Assembly: GCA_026008535.1 (NCBI GenBank)
Contig: BRKX01000003.1
Span: forward strand, 25,286,001-25,350,000
Direction: 5' to 3'
Length of the DNA: 64,000 nucleotides
Source of the DNA: Perilla frutescens
Lineage: Eukaryota; Streptophyta; Magnoliopsida; Lamiales; Lamiaceae
The translations under genes were made by a program, and so were the position numbers. Within the stretch, counting starts at the first letter, position 1, and every line of letters begins with the position of its first letter. Under the pieces are notes generated by a model. It searched no databases. It was not told the DNA's origin and saw only the letters and a list, made by a program, of their open reading frames with translations. Shown in pieces: positions 43,536-56,000 of this stretch.

Positions 43536-44820
43536 TCACAAACCTTTAACACTAGTTAGATGCTCAACAGGTAAAGGTAACAAATCAGTAGGCGTTAACG
43601 GATTAAATCCATAAACAACCTCAAAAGGAGACATATTAGTAGAAGAATGTACCACACGATTATATGCAAATTCAGCATAAGGTAAACACTCTTCCCAAGA
43701 CTTCAGATTATTTTTAATTAAAGACCTAAGTAGTGTGCCTAAAGTGCGATTCACAACCTCAGTTTGACCATCGGTTTGTGGATGACATGCAGTAGAAAAC
43801 AACAGCTTAGTCCCTAATTTTCCCCACAAAACTCGCCAAAAGTGTGCTAAAAACATGGAATCCCTATCACTAATAATAGTTTTAGGAATACCATGCAATC
43901 TAACTACATGCACAAAGAACAGGTTTGCAATATGCACAGTATCATCAGTTTTTCTACATACAATGAAATGAGCCATTTTAGAAAAATGATCAATAACCAC
44001 AAAAACAGAATCCTTACCCGATCTAGACCTAGGTAAACCCAAGATAAAATCCATAGACAAATCAATCCAAGGTGAACTAGGGGCGGGTAGGGGCGTGTAT
44101 AAACCAAACGGATGTGAAGTAGACTTAGACTTATGGCAAGTAACACATCTACTACACACATGTTCAACATCTCTTCTCATATACGGCCAATAAAAATGCT
44201 CATGTAGCATGCTTAATATTTTATTCACACCAAAGTGACCCATTAAACCTCCTGCATGCGATTCTAACACAAGTAGCTCACGCATAGAACAACTAGGAAT
44301 GCATAACTGAGAACCACGAAATAAAAATCCATCATGCACGAAAAATCCATCAAAAGACTTAGACTTTTTCGAACACTCATCAAAAATTGAAGCAAAGAAG
44401 GGATCACATGCATACAAACTCTTAATCGACTTAAAACCAAGCATTCTAGCATGTATCAAATTCATCAACGTGTACTGTCTAGATAGGGCATCGGCTACGA
44501 TGTTTTCTTCTCCTTTCTTGTATTTGATGACGTACGGGAATGACTCGATGAACTCGACCCACCTCACATGCCTCTTGTTCAGATTTTGCCGCTCTTTCAA
44601 ATGCTTTAAGCTCTCATGGTCCGTGTGAATCATGAACTCCTTTGGCCACAGATAATGCTGCCACGTCTCCAATGATCTCTTCAATGCGTACAACTCTTTG
44701 TCATAGGTAGAATAACGCAGAGCTGCACCATTTAATTTCTCACTGAAGTAGGCAACTGGACGCCGTTTCTGCATCAAAACAGCACCAATACCTATCCCGG
44801 AGGCATCACATTTAATCTCA
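43536..44820 (-). pseudogene. G2 RNase H and integrase
   Basis: 413 codons open from 44777. RNase [30 protein letters not shown] (Glu), [14 protein letters not shown] (Asp), [14 protein letters not shown] (Asp). Integrase: [10 protein letters not shown] and [12 protein letters not shown] (zinc HHCC), [17 protein letters not shown] (first Asp), ISDRDSMF (second Asp), [15 protein letters not shown] (Glu), [20 protein letters not shown]. All catalytic residues are present. The first RNase H Asp lies upstream of 44777, where the solo LTR S2 (from 44826) splits the domain from the RT half. Confidence 0.88.
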
Positions 44821-45250
44821 AAAACTGTGATACCCCGTCCCTTTTTCTAAATTATGTATTATAATTTTTGGAAAAATGGTTTCGAAATTGATATTATTTG
44901 AGTATTAATCATGCGAGTATGTTTGTATTATGCCGTTAATTTAATGCAGGTTGTTCTGCTCGAGCCGATACGTCATAGCAAGTGACGTTATACTGAGTGT
45001 ATAACACAGTTTGAATTTAATACTAAAGTGTCGATTTATATGATAATGAATGAATGTTATTGCATTGAATTTTGTTTGCCAAAACCTTGAACACCCTAAC
45101 GCTAAGTTGATAGGGGTGGTGAGCGCCCGCGGAGCCGTGCGCGGCCGCGGGAGGCTGCGCGCCTGCGGGGCGGGCGAGGCGCGCGCTCGCGGGGAGCCTG
45201 GGCCAAGAGTCCCCTCGCCCGGTCGCGCGGGCTGGGACGATTTCTCTGCC

Positions 45251-45258
45251 TATAAATA
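45251..45258 (+). promoter_or_regulatory. TATA box of solo LTR S2
   Basis: TATAAATA, about 15 bases after the GC-rich island, same arrangement as in S1. Confidence 0.65.
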
Positions 45259-46372
45259 CCACACTTATTCATTTCATTTTCATTTCTTCTCTCTTTTGGG
45301 CGATTCTTCCACCATATCTCTCAAGAAAATTCTTCAAGTTTTGGATAGATCCTTTCAACATCCACCATCAACCAAGGTAACTTCATACCCTCTTCACCTT
45401 GGTGATTAAAACACCATTTTCAAGTTGATTGGAAACTAGGGTTCATACTCAAAAATTAGGGTTTTCACTTTTATTGATCCTCTTGCTTTGATATCTCAAA
45501 CATATGGTTTATTTACCTCCTTGAGGCTATATGTGAAGTTATATCGAATTCCTATGGTTCATTGTTGCTAGGGTTTGGATCTTTGCCCTAATTTCCCTTT
45601 GTTTTGTTGATAATCATATAGAGGTATTGTGATGGTTGTTTGGGGTTGATTTTCATGTATGTTAGAGCCCTAGGATAAAGGTGTTTGTATTTGAAAAGTT
45701 GGGTCTAAAGGATTTAAAATGAGTCTTGAGCATGTGGTTTAAATGGGTGCACGTAATGTGCTCGATTAAATGTTTCAAGGGGTTTTAATGAGTATTTTGA
45801 GTCCAAAATCATGTTGTGAGTTTGTATATCCATATTTGTGTATATGGGTATGTTTAAAGACCTTAAAGCAAAGTATATCTTGAGTTTGGTCAAAATTATG
45901 ATTTAATTAAATAACTCGACGTCTAAAATGAAAAGAGAATTGAAAGGTGCTAGGTGACGTGTTGGGACTCGAGGTGGACGACTTGTGCACGGCCAAGAAG
46001 TATTTCAAAGGTTGAGAAAGATTTGAAAGTGTCTCTTAAGGTGGGGTAACTCTAAACTGTGAACACGTGTAAGGTTATAGTTATTGTTGTGCTTTGATTG
46101 TATTCGTATGAATGAGACCCTTCGGGGCAGAACAAAGATCCTTCGGGGTCGACAAAAGAGATCCTTCGGGATCGATAATAGACTTGGTAATGTCCTCCCT
46201 GGGGGGTAGGATGTCTGCGGGCATCCCTACAAGGATAAAGATGTTCATTAATGGGTGCATCATGATGTTTAGACCCTACGGGGTTGAGACTAGTCTCCAC
46301 AACGTAATGAAAAGTCCATATGTTATATTTTCACTTGTGCAATTAGCTATAACTGTTTACAGTGTTCCCCAC

Positions 46373-46394
46373 TGAGTATGTTGTTAAATACTCA
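46373..46394 (+). promoter_or_regulatory. 22-bp palindrome in solo LTR S2
   Basis: TGAGTATG...AAATACTCA with arms TGAGTAT/ATACTCA, followed by CCCC and TTTCAGG. Inverse of the element at 13148-13169. Confidence 0.5.
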
Positions 46395-46963
46395 CCCCAT
46401 TCATTCAATGAATTTCAGGTTGAGGAGTCGAGGCTCGAGTAGGAGCGTTGTGAACACAAGAGAACCCCCACCAGATTGTGTTTACTTTTCATGCTTTTGA
46501 ATACGCATATTATGATAATTTTATTGATCGACCTATTTGTTCTATGATTAACATTTGTTGGGAATGGGATTAGCTCGATTTTTGTAGTTGTGATTGTATT
46601 TAGCTTGATATAATATGTCAATATTTTAAAGGCGGGTCGATTGACCTAGGAGCCTATGATGTGTAAATATAAGCCATTACATTCCTATGCTACGTTTGTT
46701 AATTTAGGGTGCTAGACGGGCGGGTCGTCTAAGACCTATGAGCCCGATAGGTTAGATGATTGTATGAATGATGTGGATGGGTTTATTCTATGCTCCCGTT
46801 AAATACGATGCTCTGTGACATGGTAGATTATGATAGGTTGCATGTTATAATTGTGGAAGAAAAATTTATATTCGAAATTATGATGCTATACCTCATTATG
46901 CTATTTGACCTTAGCTTCCGCTCAATTTATTATGAGAATGCAAATACATGTAAATGAATTATT

Positions 46964-47050
46964 GTTAAGTGACGTGGCCAAACGAAGTAGTTTGGGACGT
47001 TATAAGTATGTTAAGTGACGTGGCCAAACGGAATAGTTTGGGGCGTTACA
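46964..47050 (+). repeat. Tandem duplication of the S2 LTR end
   Basis: GTTAAGTGACGTGGCCAAAC begins at 46964 and again at 47010. The first copy runs on to GGGACGTTATAAGTAT and the second ends GGGGCGTTACA at the LTR border. S1 has the block once. Confidence 0.85.
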
Positions 47051-47055
47051 AAAAC

Positions 47056-47331
47056 CTTATCAAAATCAGGTAAACACAAAACAGGTGCATGACATAAAAG
47101 ATCCTTTAAACGTGTAAATGCTTCATGCTGTGCTTTGCCCCACTCAAACTTACGATCCTTCTTACTTAGCTCAATAAGAGGCGCGGTAATGCTAGAGAAA
47201 TCATGCACAAAGCGACGATAAAATCCGGCAAGGTCGTAAAAGGATCGAACCTCTGTGGCTGACTTGGGCGTTGGCCATTCTTCAATCGCTTTGATTTTAG
47301 AACGGCCAACCTCAATACCACGTACACTCAC
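47056..47331 (-). pseudogene. G2 RT thumb / connection
   Basis: RGIEVGRSKIKAIEEWPTPK, AGFYRRFVHDFSSITAPLIE and FEWGKAQHEAFTRLKDLL: the segment between RT palm and RNase H. It ends at the TSD of S2 (47051-47055) and resumes in the RNase H part at 44820. A frameshift separates it from RT near 47330. Confidence 0.85.
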
Positions 47332-48419
47332 AAAAAACTAAGAAATACAACCTCATATAAACAAAAAGAGCATTTAGACAGATTTCCATACAACTTGGCT
47401 GATCTCAGAATATCAAAAACATGCCTAAGATGTGCTAGATGTGCATGTGCATTGTGACTATAAATTAGGATATCATCAAAGTACACAACTACAAATTTCC
47501 CAATCACATCACGCAAAACATGGTTCATTAATCTCATAAAAGTGCTCGGTGCATTAGTGAGACCAAAAGGCATTACTAACCACTCATATAAACCATGCTT
47601 AGTCTTAAAAGTTGTTTTCCACTCATTCCCTTCATGCATTCTAACTTGAAAATAACCAGAACGCAAATCAATTTTGGAAAAGACTTTAGAACTGGATAAT
47701 TCATCAAGAATATCATCTAATATAGGGATAGGGAATCGATACTTCACTGTTATTTTGTTAATGGCACGACAGTCCATGCACATTCTCCACTCGTTGTTCT
47801 TCTTCGGCACTAGAATGACTGGAATTGCACAGGGGCTCATCGGCTCTCGAATCTACTTCTTCTCAAGCAACTCTTTCACTTGTCTATCAATTTCCTTGGT
47901 CTCTTCAGGGGACGTCTGGTATGCTGGTCGATTTGGCAAGATGGCGCCGGGCTGGAAATCGATTTGGTGCTCGATCCCACGAACTGGAGGTAATCCACTT
48001 GGAATCTCTTCCGGGAACACATCCGCGAACTCCTCCATAAGTGGTTGCACAACACTAGGCAAAGAAACATCATTAATAGCACTACTCTTATAAGATAGAA
48101 GAACAAAAGGTAAACCTGCTTTTAATATTTTTTCTACGCCTTTCACTGAAATAAATAGGCTGCGGTTTTGATCTTTCTTTGCAGCTGATCCAGATAAATT
48201 CCCATGCACAAGGGAATCATTGGAGGGTGGTTTAGGGGCTGAAGAAGTAGGAGTGGCGACCTTCTTGGGGGGTCTCAGTCGATTGGGTGCCATTGGCGGC
48301 AATCCGGGTTGCGGCGACGGCCTCTTTTGCTCTCTCCACTCTAAACCTCTCTTACATAATTCTATGATCCTCTGCAATAGCTTTAGGGGACAACGGCTTG
48401 AGTGTAGTAGTCCGTCCAT
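47328..48419 (-). pseudogene. G2 reverse transcriptase
   Basis: N-terminal FADVFPEEIPSGLPPVRGIE, RPAYQTSPEETKEIDRQV, then [40 protein letters not shown] (first catalytic Asp in [10 protein letters not shown]), [20 protein letters not shown] and [10 protein letters not shown] (active-site DD). One internal stop lies between the two blocks near 47850. The frame is open and close to consensus otherwise. Confidence 0.88.
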
Positions 48420-48898
48420 CTCTCTTCACGAAGTACGTGTTTGCAAAGCCATCATGAACCATCTGTCTATCAAACTGCCATGGTCTACCTAACAATATAT
48501 GTGCTGCATCCATAGGAATAACATTGCAAACAACAGAGTCAAAAAATCGACCAATAAAGAATGAGACACTTATCTGAGCCGTTACTTTGATCTCTCCTCG
48601 ATCCGTAAGCCACTGCAACTTGTATGGCTTCGGATGCTTGATGGTGGTCAGCGCCAATTTGTCAATTGCATACTGGCTCATGGTGTTGATCACACTCCCA
48701 CTGTCTATTATCATCGAGCAGGTCTGGTCTTTGATAGTAACATGTGTGAAAAAAATGTTCTCACGTTGATCCGGCTGCTCTTCTTCATGATTGATGCTCA
48801 GACTGCGTATAGACACAAGACTAATATGAGGAAGCTCATGTTCCTCTTCATCCGAGTCGACTAGAGGCGTCTCTGGCTCCTTCTTGGCATCAACTGCG
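48352..48898 (-). pseudogene. G2 protease
   Basis: HVTIKDQTCSMIIDSGSVIN (aspartic protease DSGS), HPKPYKLQWLTDRGEI, VCNVIPMDAAHILLGRPWQF. In the same frame as gag, separated from it only by the stop at 48903-48901. An indel near 48352 shifts to the RT frame. Confidence 0.85.
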
Positions 48899-48900
48899 GG

Positions 48901-50322
48901 CTAGTCCTCGTCCTCACTAGCTGACTCGATCTCATTCTGTTCGATAATGAACAGAACACGCCGGTTCGGACACTGGTTCTGAAAGTGGCCCCAACCTTGG
49001 CACTTATGGCACTGGATGTCTCTAGCTCGATTCTGGTTGGCACTAGGTGCTGGGCTGGGTGGATTGGGCCGTGTATAGGTTGGCCTGGACAGTGGTGCTG
49101 GTGTAGACTCAGGTCTATGACTGGGCTGCGGTATAGAATGGTCGAAACGCCACTCGGGCGGTCCGGACTGACCTCGGGGTCGAGTAGGCTCAGTAGAAGG
49201 GATAGAAGATGATGTGGAATTCGTATCTTTGTTCCATGGGGGTCGGACAGGGGCTGAACTATGGTGCGATCTCCGTCGGCCCTCTCTAAGCTGTCTCTCC
49301 ATAATTGATGCATAATGCACCATCTCTTCTATACTTGTGAAGTTCTTAAGTTCAACTTCACATGCGATATCGGGATTCATGCCTTCAATGTACCGGATGA
49401 TGGTAGAATTCAAGGTCTCTTGTTTCCCAACTCGGTTCAGGGCGGTTTCAAGCTCCTTGTGGTACTCTTCAACTGACCGTGTACCTTGCTTGATCCGGTT
49501 GAGCTTCTTCTCGAGCTCTCTCTCATAGTGCACAGGAATGAACCTGCCATGCAGAAATCCTTTCATCTCTTCCCAAGTATCGACGGGTGGATATCTCTCA
49601 CGTCGGCGTTGTTCCTGCTGCATCTCTCATCATGAGGCAGCGTAGCCTCTAAACTCTAACGATGCTAACTTGACCTTCTTCTGCTCAGGAAAGTCATAGC
49701 AGACGAAAATCTTCTCAACCTTACGTTCCCAGTCCAAGTACAGATCAAGGTCGTGAAGGCCTTCAAACTCTGGGATGCTTGTTTTGATGTTGTTCAACAA
49801 GCTGTCGGGAGCTGCATATTGGGGTGCTTCTCTGTAGGGCAGACGCGGCCGGTCACGTCTCTGATATGGATCATACTCGGCCTCTAATTCCTCTGCATAG
49901 TAACCATAGTCCTCTTCAGCATCATGATCATAGTGATCATTAAATTGCACTTGAGGTTGGCAACGCTGAGCTTGTGGTGCTCTAGCATTCGCTCTGGCTG
50001 GCTCAGCTACTTGAACTTCTGGTTAACGAGAAGCTTCAGGCTGATGAACTTCTTCTAGCTGTTGAGCTACTTCAGGTTGACAAGCTGTTTCTTCTGGCTG
50101 GACAGGTTGACCTTGAACTGGTGGTGGTCCAGGAATTCGAGCAGCAATAAGCTCGAGTTGTGCCATCATCTTGGCCAACGAACTATCTAGCTTATGCTCT
50201 AGTTCTTGATGGTGGTACTAGGCATCCCATGGTTGTGGCATCGATGAAGCCACGTCTGTATGAGAACTAGATGAAGCGGGTGCCTTATCATGTGTTTTGT
50301 TACACCCGTCTCTGGATTCCAT
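48901..50322 (-). pseudogene. G2 gag
   Basis: Start Met at 50322-50320 (MESRDGCNKT); one frame of 473 codons with a few internal stops. Gln/Pro-rich N-terminus, acidic stretch (DHDAEEDYGYYAEELEAEYD), SIPEFEGLHDLDLYLDWERK (gag core), two adjacent stops after LEFRGYAAS, then TWEEMKGFLHGRFIPVHYER and SVEEYHKELETALNRVG, a Ser/Pro linker and the zinc knuckle CHKCQGWGHFQNQC, complete with CCHC. Gag forms the particle and binds RNA. Confidence 0.85.
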
Positions 50323-51272
50323 GTGTACCTGCAAATAATGAACAAACGTGAAAGGAAAACAGGGTGTAGGACCTCACAATTCCTCACAATCACTCGTGTT
50401 TTCTCTCTTTATTTTTACCCCTCGTGTATGCTCTCAAGTATGTAGTGGTGCTCGTGTGATAGATATATATATGGTGGTGTTAATCGACTCTTCCGTTGCT
50501 TGAGATCGGCTTCCCTCAAACTTCTAGGGGAGATTTCTCCTTGAAGCTGATGGAATTTGGCCAAAAAATCCCTTATGTCATGGAAAAGCAATGAGTTTCG
50601 TTCGTCTCATCGAGACGTTTCCGGAATGGTATGGTGGAGAAAAATCGAAGCTCGGGAGCAGAAATAGTAGGGAGAAAATGGAAAACTGGAAAACCGGGTG
50701 TGTTAGGGTAAAAGGAAGGAAATGAAGGAAAGAAATGAAGAAATAAGGAAAGAAGGAAAGAAAAGGATTTGGATATGTGTACCACTAGTGTGACACAATC
50801 TAAATACCTTAATTAGACTAGACTCTAAATGGAAGCTACCAAATTAAAATGCAACTCAAATGGAAATTACCAACTAAAGAACTATACTATAAGGAAAGTT
50901 TCCAAAACTATAATAAAGCTCACAAGGGAGTTACCAATTATGACTAAAACTAAAAGGAAAGAACTAGAAATAAAATCGAACTCAAAAGGTAATTCAAAAG
51001 TCAAATTGGATTTTCCTCTTTTTTTTCGGATCTTCTCTTCTTCTTTTTTATCCATTTTTTTTTGTATTCGGTCTCTCTCTCTCTCTTTTTTTATCGTAAC
51101 CTTTTTTATTTTTTTTTTACTTTCGGTTTTTTTTAACCGATCTTTTTTTTTTCAATGAACACTAACTATTACAACTTGATAGACACGTCAACTGACACGT
51201 AAGCAATAAATTGACACGTAGGATTGAACCACGACCAGCAGAGCTGACGTGGCTCTGATGCCAAATTTATGG
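50323..51272 (-). other. G2 untranslated leader with PBS
   Basis: Between gag and the 5' LTR. The PBS on the minus strand is TGGCATCAGAGC (51263-51252), one mismatch from the tRNA-Met complement, nine bases from the LTR. The rest holds a CT/T-rich stretch (51010-51150) and nothing else I recognise. Confidence 0.65.
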
Positions 51273-52554
51273 TGTAACCCGGACAATTTGTACAGGATAC
51301 GAGAACACGCGGAAGACTTATAGAATCGAACACGCCAACTAAGGAAGGATTCAACCCTACTCTAAGACTCAAATAACTCGAAATAATCTGAATTAAACAA
51401 AATAATAACTCAAAACAATATTAAATACGAACTAGACCTAATTATGACACTTAAACTATGACACAAAAAGGACACACAAATCCAAAGGTAAAGGGGCTGT
51501 TTTGGATGATTATTATGGCTGGGAAAAGGATATTATGGGCTGGAAATATGGTGAAGAAAGGCTAAAGTAGATAGGGTATGTTAAGGCTATGAAGTACTTA
51601 CGGTATTGATGACGAACACGACGAATTGGGCGCGAACGGAACCGAACCCTTGTTAATCGACGCACGATCAGGTCTTGTTAGCTTGGAAGTGTCACAGACG
51701 TTGATGGAAAGTGTAGGAAGTCAAAGATGGTGGCTGGACAATAGAGGTGTTGTGATTTGCAACCCGATTAATCCCCGGCGTATCTTGTACGACGAAAATG
51801 AATCTCAAAGTTACTCCTCGGTGGCGAGTTCACCCTAATTCCTCGTGTGAATTAGAACGTTCCATTGATGTAAAGACTCAAAGTTTGCTAGGCTTCAAGA
51901 ATGAGTATTTTTGACAAAAAACAATCAAAAGCTTTGAACGGTTGAGACACAAATTGAATGCAAAAGCAATTTTAATCAATAATGTCTAAAATATCAAAGT
52001 AACATGGTTCCCCTATTTATAGGGCCTAACATGCACGAAATTAAACTCTAAAAAGGCCTAAAACTCTGATCCAAAAAGGATCTCTAACTATATTATAAAA
52101 ATACCTAAACTAGAATTCTATTCAAGGTTGGAAATTGCCTTAAATACAATTCTAGTCAAACCTATACTAAAAGGAACGAAAATTACACTTAAAAATTAAT
52201 TAAAAACTGATCTAAACTATAGTCTAAATTAATTAAATAAATACTATAGTCTAGATAAAAATCAACCCCTTAATTAAATTAAATCAAGGGCGAAAACAGC
52301 TCCATGCACACGTGCACTTCTTCTTGCTCTCTTCTTCAACTCTTCAAGTTATATTCTCCATGGTATAATCTTGATCTTCATTAGTTAATAAATTAACTAA
52401 AGTATGGCTGCACTTTGCATCTTCTAATTCCTCGAACTTCTTGCAAATCAACACTTAGAAATAATCTTGTAATTTCTTCGCTGGAAGTCGCGTCATTGGA
52501 CCTTTGAATTGTAGCTCGGGTTCAAGGCCTGCAATGCCTTGCATGGCTTCATCA
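51273..52554 (-). repeat. 5' LTR of G2 (1,282 bp)
   Basis: TGTAACCCGGACAATTTG to GGCTTCATCA on the plus strand; direct repeat of 41878-43168. TATAAATA (minus) at 52014-52021. It abuts copia C gag at 52555. Confidence 0.92.
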
Positions 52555-52564
52555 GGATGCGAGA

Positions 52565-53025
52565 ATGTCTGACTCTACACCTGTTAGAGATCACGTTCTC
52601 ACGATGATGGAGTATTTATCTGAGATCGAGACCTTGGGTGGAGAGCTAGATGGCGATTCTCAAATCGACATTGTTCTTCATAGCTTGTCCTCAAAGTTTG
52701 AGCAGTTCAGGCTGAATTTCAACATGATTAAAAGGGATGTCAGTCTGACTGAACTGCTCATAGATCTTCAGGCGGCTGAATTGCTCCAAAAGAGCAATCC
52801 TGAGGCCCACATAACTGAAAAAGGAGAGTCTTTTTCTGGTGGAAAAAGAAAGAAGAGAAACGCACCTAAGAAGGCTGCAGATGAGGGGCCTAAGGCGAAG
52901 AAACCAAAGGTAAAGATTCCTCCTGAGGAGTTCAAGTCGAAGACTAAGTGCTTCAAGTGCGGCTAACCAGGTCACTGGAAGGCGGCGTGTCCTAACAAGA
53001 AGAAGAAGAGAGGTACATCTCACAC
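52565..53025 (+). pseudogene. Copia C gag, C-terminal half
   Basis: STPVRDHVLTMMEYLSEIET, LGGELDGDSQIDIVLHSLSS, FEQFRLNFNMIKRDVSLTEL, a Lys-rich stretch and the zinc knuckle CFKCG-stop-PGHWKAAC, where an in-frame TAA (52964-52966) splits the knuckle. A frameshift follows before protease. Confidence 0.85.
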
Positions 53026-53031
53026 TCTGAT

Positions 53032-56000
53032 GTGGAAACATGTTTAGCAACTTGTTCTACCCAGTCATGGGTAGTAGATACTGGAGCTACTGATCATGTT
53101 TCCATGTCTTTACAGGGGTTCCTGGTAAAAAGACAGCTGAGTGAGGACGAGATCACCATCTACATGGGCAATGCTACAAGAGTGGCGGCTGTTGCAGTGG
53201 GAGACGTTGTTTTACCTTTCAGTAGTGATAGAACTTTGATTTTGAAAGATTGTCTTTATGTGCCTGGTTTTAGGCGAAACTTGTTTTCAGTTTCTAAATT
53301 GATTATGGATGGATATTCTGTTTCTTTTGATAACAAAGTAGTTATCTTCAGTGGTAAACATTTTATCTGTTCTAGCACATTGGATGGACACTTATACTTT
53401 CTTAAACCAATTGAAAACAGTACGCAAAGACAAATGTTGAATATATCGATCATAAACCCTAACAAGAGAAAAGAACCTTCGAAATTGAATCAAACCTATC
53501 TTTGGCATCTAAGGCTAGGTCATATTAACCTTAAGAGGATACAAAGGCTTGTAAACGATGGACCATTGTCTTCTTTGGTACTGGAATCGTTTCCTTTGTG
53601 TGAATCCTGTTTGGAAGGTAAAATGACCAAGCGTCCTTTCCAGTCAAAAGGAAATAGATCCGAAGGGCTATTAGATTTGATTCACTCTGACCTATGCGGC
53701 CCTATGTCAATTCAAGCTCGAGGAGGGTTCGAGTATTTCATCACTCTCATTGATGATTACTCTAGATACGGTTATATCTACCTGTTACGTCGCAAGTCTG
53801 AATGCTTTGAGAAATTCAAAGAGTTTAAGACGGAAGTGGAGAAACGAACAAGCAGAAGTATCAAGTCACTACATTCTGATCATGGTGGCGAGTACCTCTC
53901 AAGTGAATTTAGGGATTACATGGCAGAGAGTGGGATTACATCCCAGTTGACTGCGTCTAGAACACCACAGCAGAATGGCGTGGCGGAAAGAAGGAATCGT
54001 ACATTGTTAGAGATGGTTAGATCGATGATGAGTTATTCTGAGTTGCCTATTTCGTTCTAGGGATATGCCCTGGAAACAGCAGCTTATATTCTTAACTTGG
54101 TTCCATCGAAATTAGTTCCTGCTACACCCACAGAACTATGGACTGGACGAAAGCCCAGTTTGAACCATATTCAAATTTGGGGTAGCCCAGCACACGTGTT
54201 GGATAAGGAAGCTGATAAGCTGGCTACTCGTACTGATGTAAGGCTGTTCGTTGGATATCCGAGAGGAACGAAAGGTGGTTTATTTTATAATCCTAAGGAT
54301 CAGAAGATCATTATTAGCACCAATGCTCGATTCTTAGAGGAAGACTATGTCATAAACCACAAACCAAGGAGTCAAATCATCCTTGAGGAGTTAAGGGGAT
54401 GATCGAATCCTACACCGGTTGTACAAGAAGATGAACCACCAAACACTAGACAACGTGTCACAGAAGTACAGGAACTGCCTCGTCGCAGTGGGAGGGTTGT
54501 ACGCTAACCTGATAGATTCATTGGTCTGAGAGAGGCTTCAGATTTCCCAGAGGGTCTCAATGAATTAGATCCCAGGACCTATGACGAGGCAATTCGAGAT
54601 AAAGATGCGGATTCTTGAAAAACTGCAATGGAGTCTGAGATTGGATCTATGGATCGCAATCAAGTCTGGGATCTTGTAGAACCACAAGATGGGGTAAAAC
54701 CCATTGGTTGTAAGTGGATCTACAAGCGCAAGAGAGGATCTGACGGGAAGGTTGAAACCTTCAAGGCAAGATTGATGGTAAAAGGGTATACTCATAAAGA
54801 AGGGATCGATTATGAGGAAACCTTTTCATCGGTAGTCATGCTTAAGTCAATCCGGATTTTCTTATCTATTGCCGTTCATTTGGATTATGAGATCTGGCAG
54901 ATGGATATTAAGATAGCCTTCCTAAATGGAAGTCTTGAAGAAAATATCCACATAAAACAACCAGAGGGATTCATTGCTAAAGGCCGAGAGCACTTGGTGT
55001 GTAAGCTTAAGAGATCCATTTATGGACTTAATCAGGCATCGAGATCTTGGAACATCCGATTTGACGAGGTTATCCAGTCATATGGATTCGTGTAAAGTCC
55101 GGATGAGAGCTGTGTGTACAAGAAATGTGACGGGAACGTGGTGGCATTCCTCATGCTTTATGTTGATGACATCTTGTTTATTGGAAACAGTAAGAAGGCA
55201 TTGTCAAACATTAGGGTGTGGTTGTCCGAGTAGTTCAATATGAAGGATCTGGGTGAAACCGGATATGTCCTTGGCATCAAGATAATTTGAGATCGCCAGA
55301 AAAGGATGTTATGTCTGTCCCAGGTGACTTATATCGATACAGTGCTAGCTAGGTTTGGCATGCAAGATTCCAAGAAAGGTTTTATACCTTACAGGCATGG
55401 AATTCATCTATCTAAGGAAATGTGTCCCCAAACACAGTCTGAGATAGAGGAACTGAAGAAAGTACCATATGCTTCGGATGTTGGAAGTTTGATGTATGCT
55501 ATGCAATGCACTAGGCCTGATATATGCTATGCCGTTGGCATGGTAAACAGATATCAGTCTAACCCTAGACAAGGTCACTGGACTGCGGTCAAAAACATTC
55601 TCAAGTACCTTAAAAGGATTCGAGATTACATGTTGGTTTTCCGCTCTGATAGTCTAGTACCTTTGGGTTACACGGATTCATATTTTCAATTCGACAAAGA
55701 TCAAAGTAAGTCTACCTCGGGCTATGTGTTTACATTAGGAGATAGAGCCATCGCATGGAGGAGCATTAAGCAGAAATGCATTACAGATTCCACCATGGAA
55801 GCCGAGTATGTAGCTGCCTCTGAGGCTGCAAAAGAGGATGTCTGGCTCCGCGGGTTCCTAGTGGGCTTGGGCGTAGTTTCTGATTTGCCTAAGACTATCA
55901 TGATATACTGTGATAACTCTGGTACAATGGCAAATTCGAAGGAACCCAGAGCCCACAAGCTAAGAAAACACATAGAGAGAAAGTACCATCTTATATAAGA

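Larger units (their letters stand above)
44826..47050 (+). mobile_element. Solo LTR S2, Tekay/Del-like (2,225 bp)
   Basis: TGTGATACCCCGTCCC to GGGGCGTTACA, flanked by AAAAC (44821-44825 and 47051-47055). Inverse-oriented relative of S1. It interrupts the G2 RT-RNase H region. Sub-features: GC-rich island 45118-45236, TATAAATACC at 45251, 22-bp palindrome 46373-46394, and a duplicated 3' end, where a 46-bp unit at 46964-47009 is followed by a 41-bp copy that forms the actual LTR end. The small frames inside are not genes. Confidence 0.92.
41878..52554 (-). mobile_element. Gypsy G2: chromovirus-like Ty3/gypsy element with both LTRs
   Basis: Minus-strand element of 10,677 bp, including a 2,225-bp solo LTR. 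LTRs at 41878-43168 and 51273-52554, a PPT beside the left LTR (CCCCCCC at 43171-43177, purine on the minus strand), and a tRNA-Met-like PBS beside the right LTR. Gene order gag-PR-RT-RH-IN in one polyprotein is chromoviral, perhaps CRM-like. The flanking 5-mers are ATAGG (left) and GGATG (right), so there is no TSD. The left neighbour is Athila1 gag and the right neighbour is copia C gag. Confidence 0.88.

Noticed and set aside
50829..51158. 109-codon plus-strand frame with a hydrophobic end
   Set aside because: Antisense to the G2 leader; Phe/Ser-rich translation of a T-rich tract, not a signal or membrane protein.
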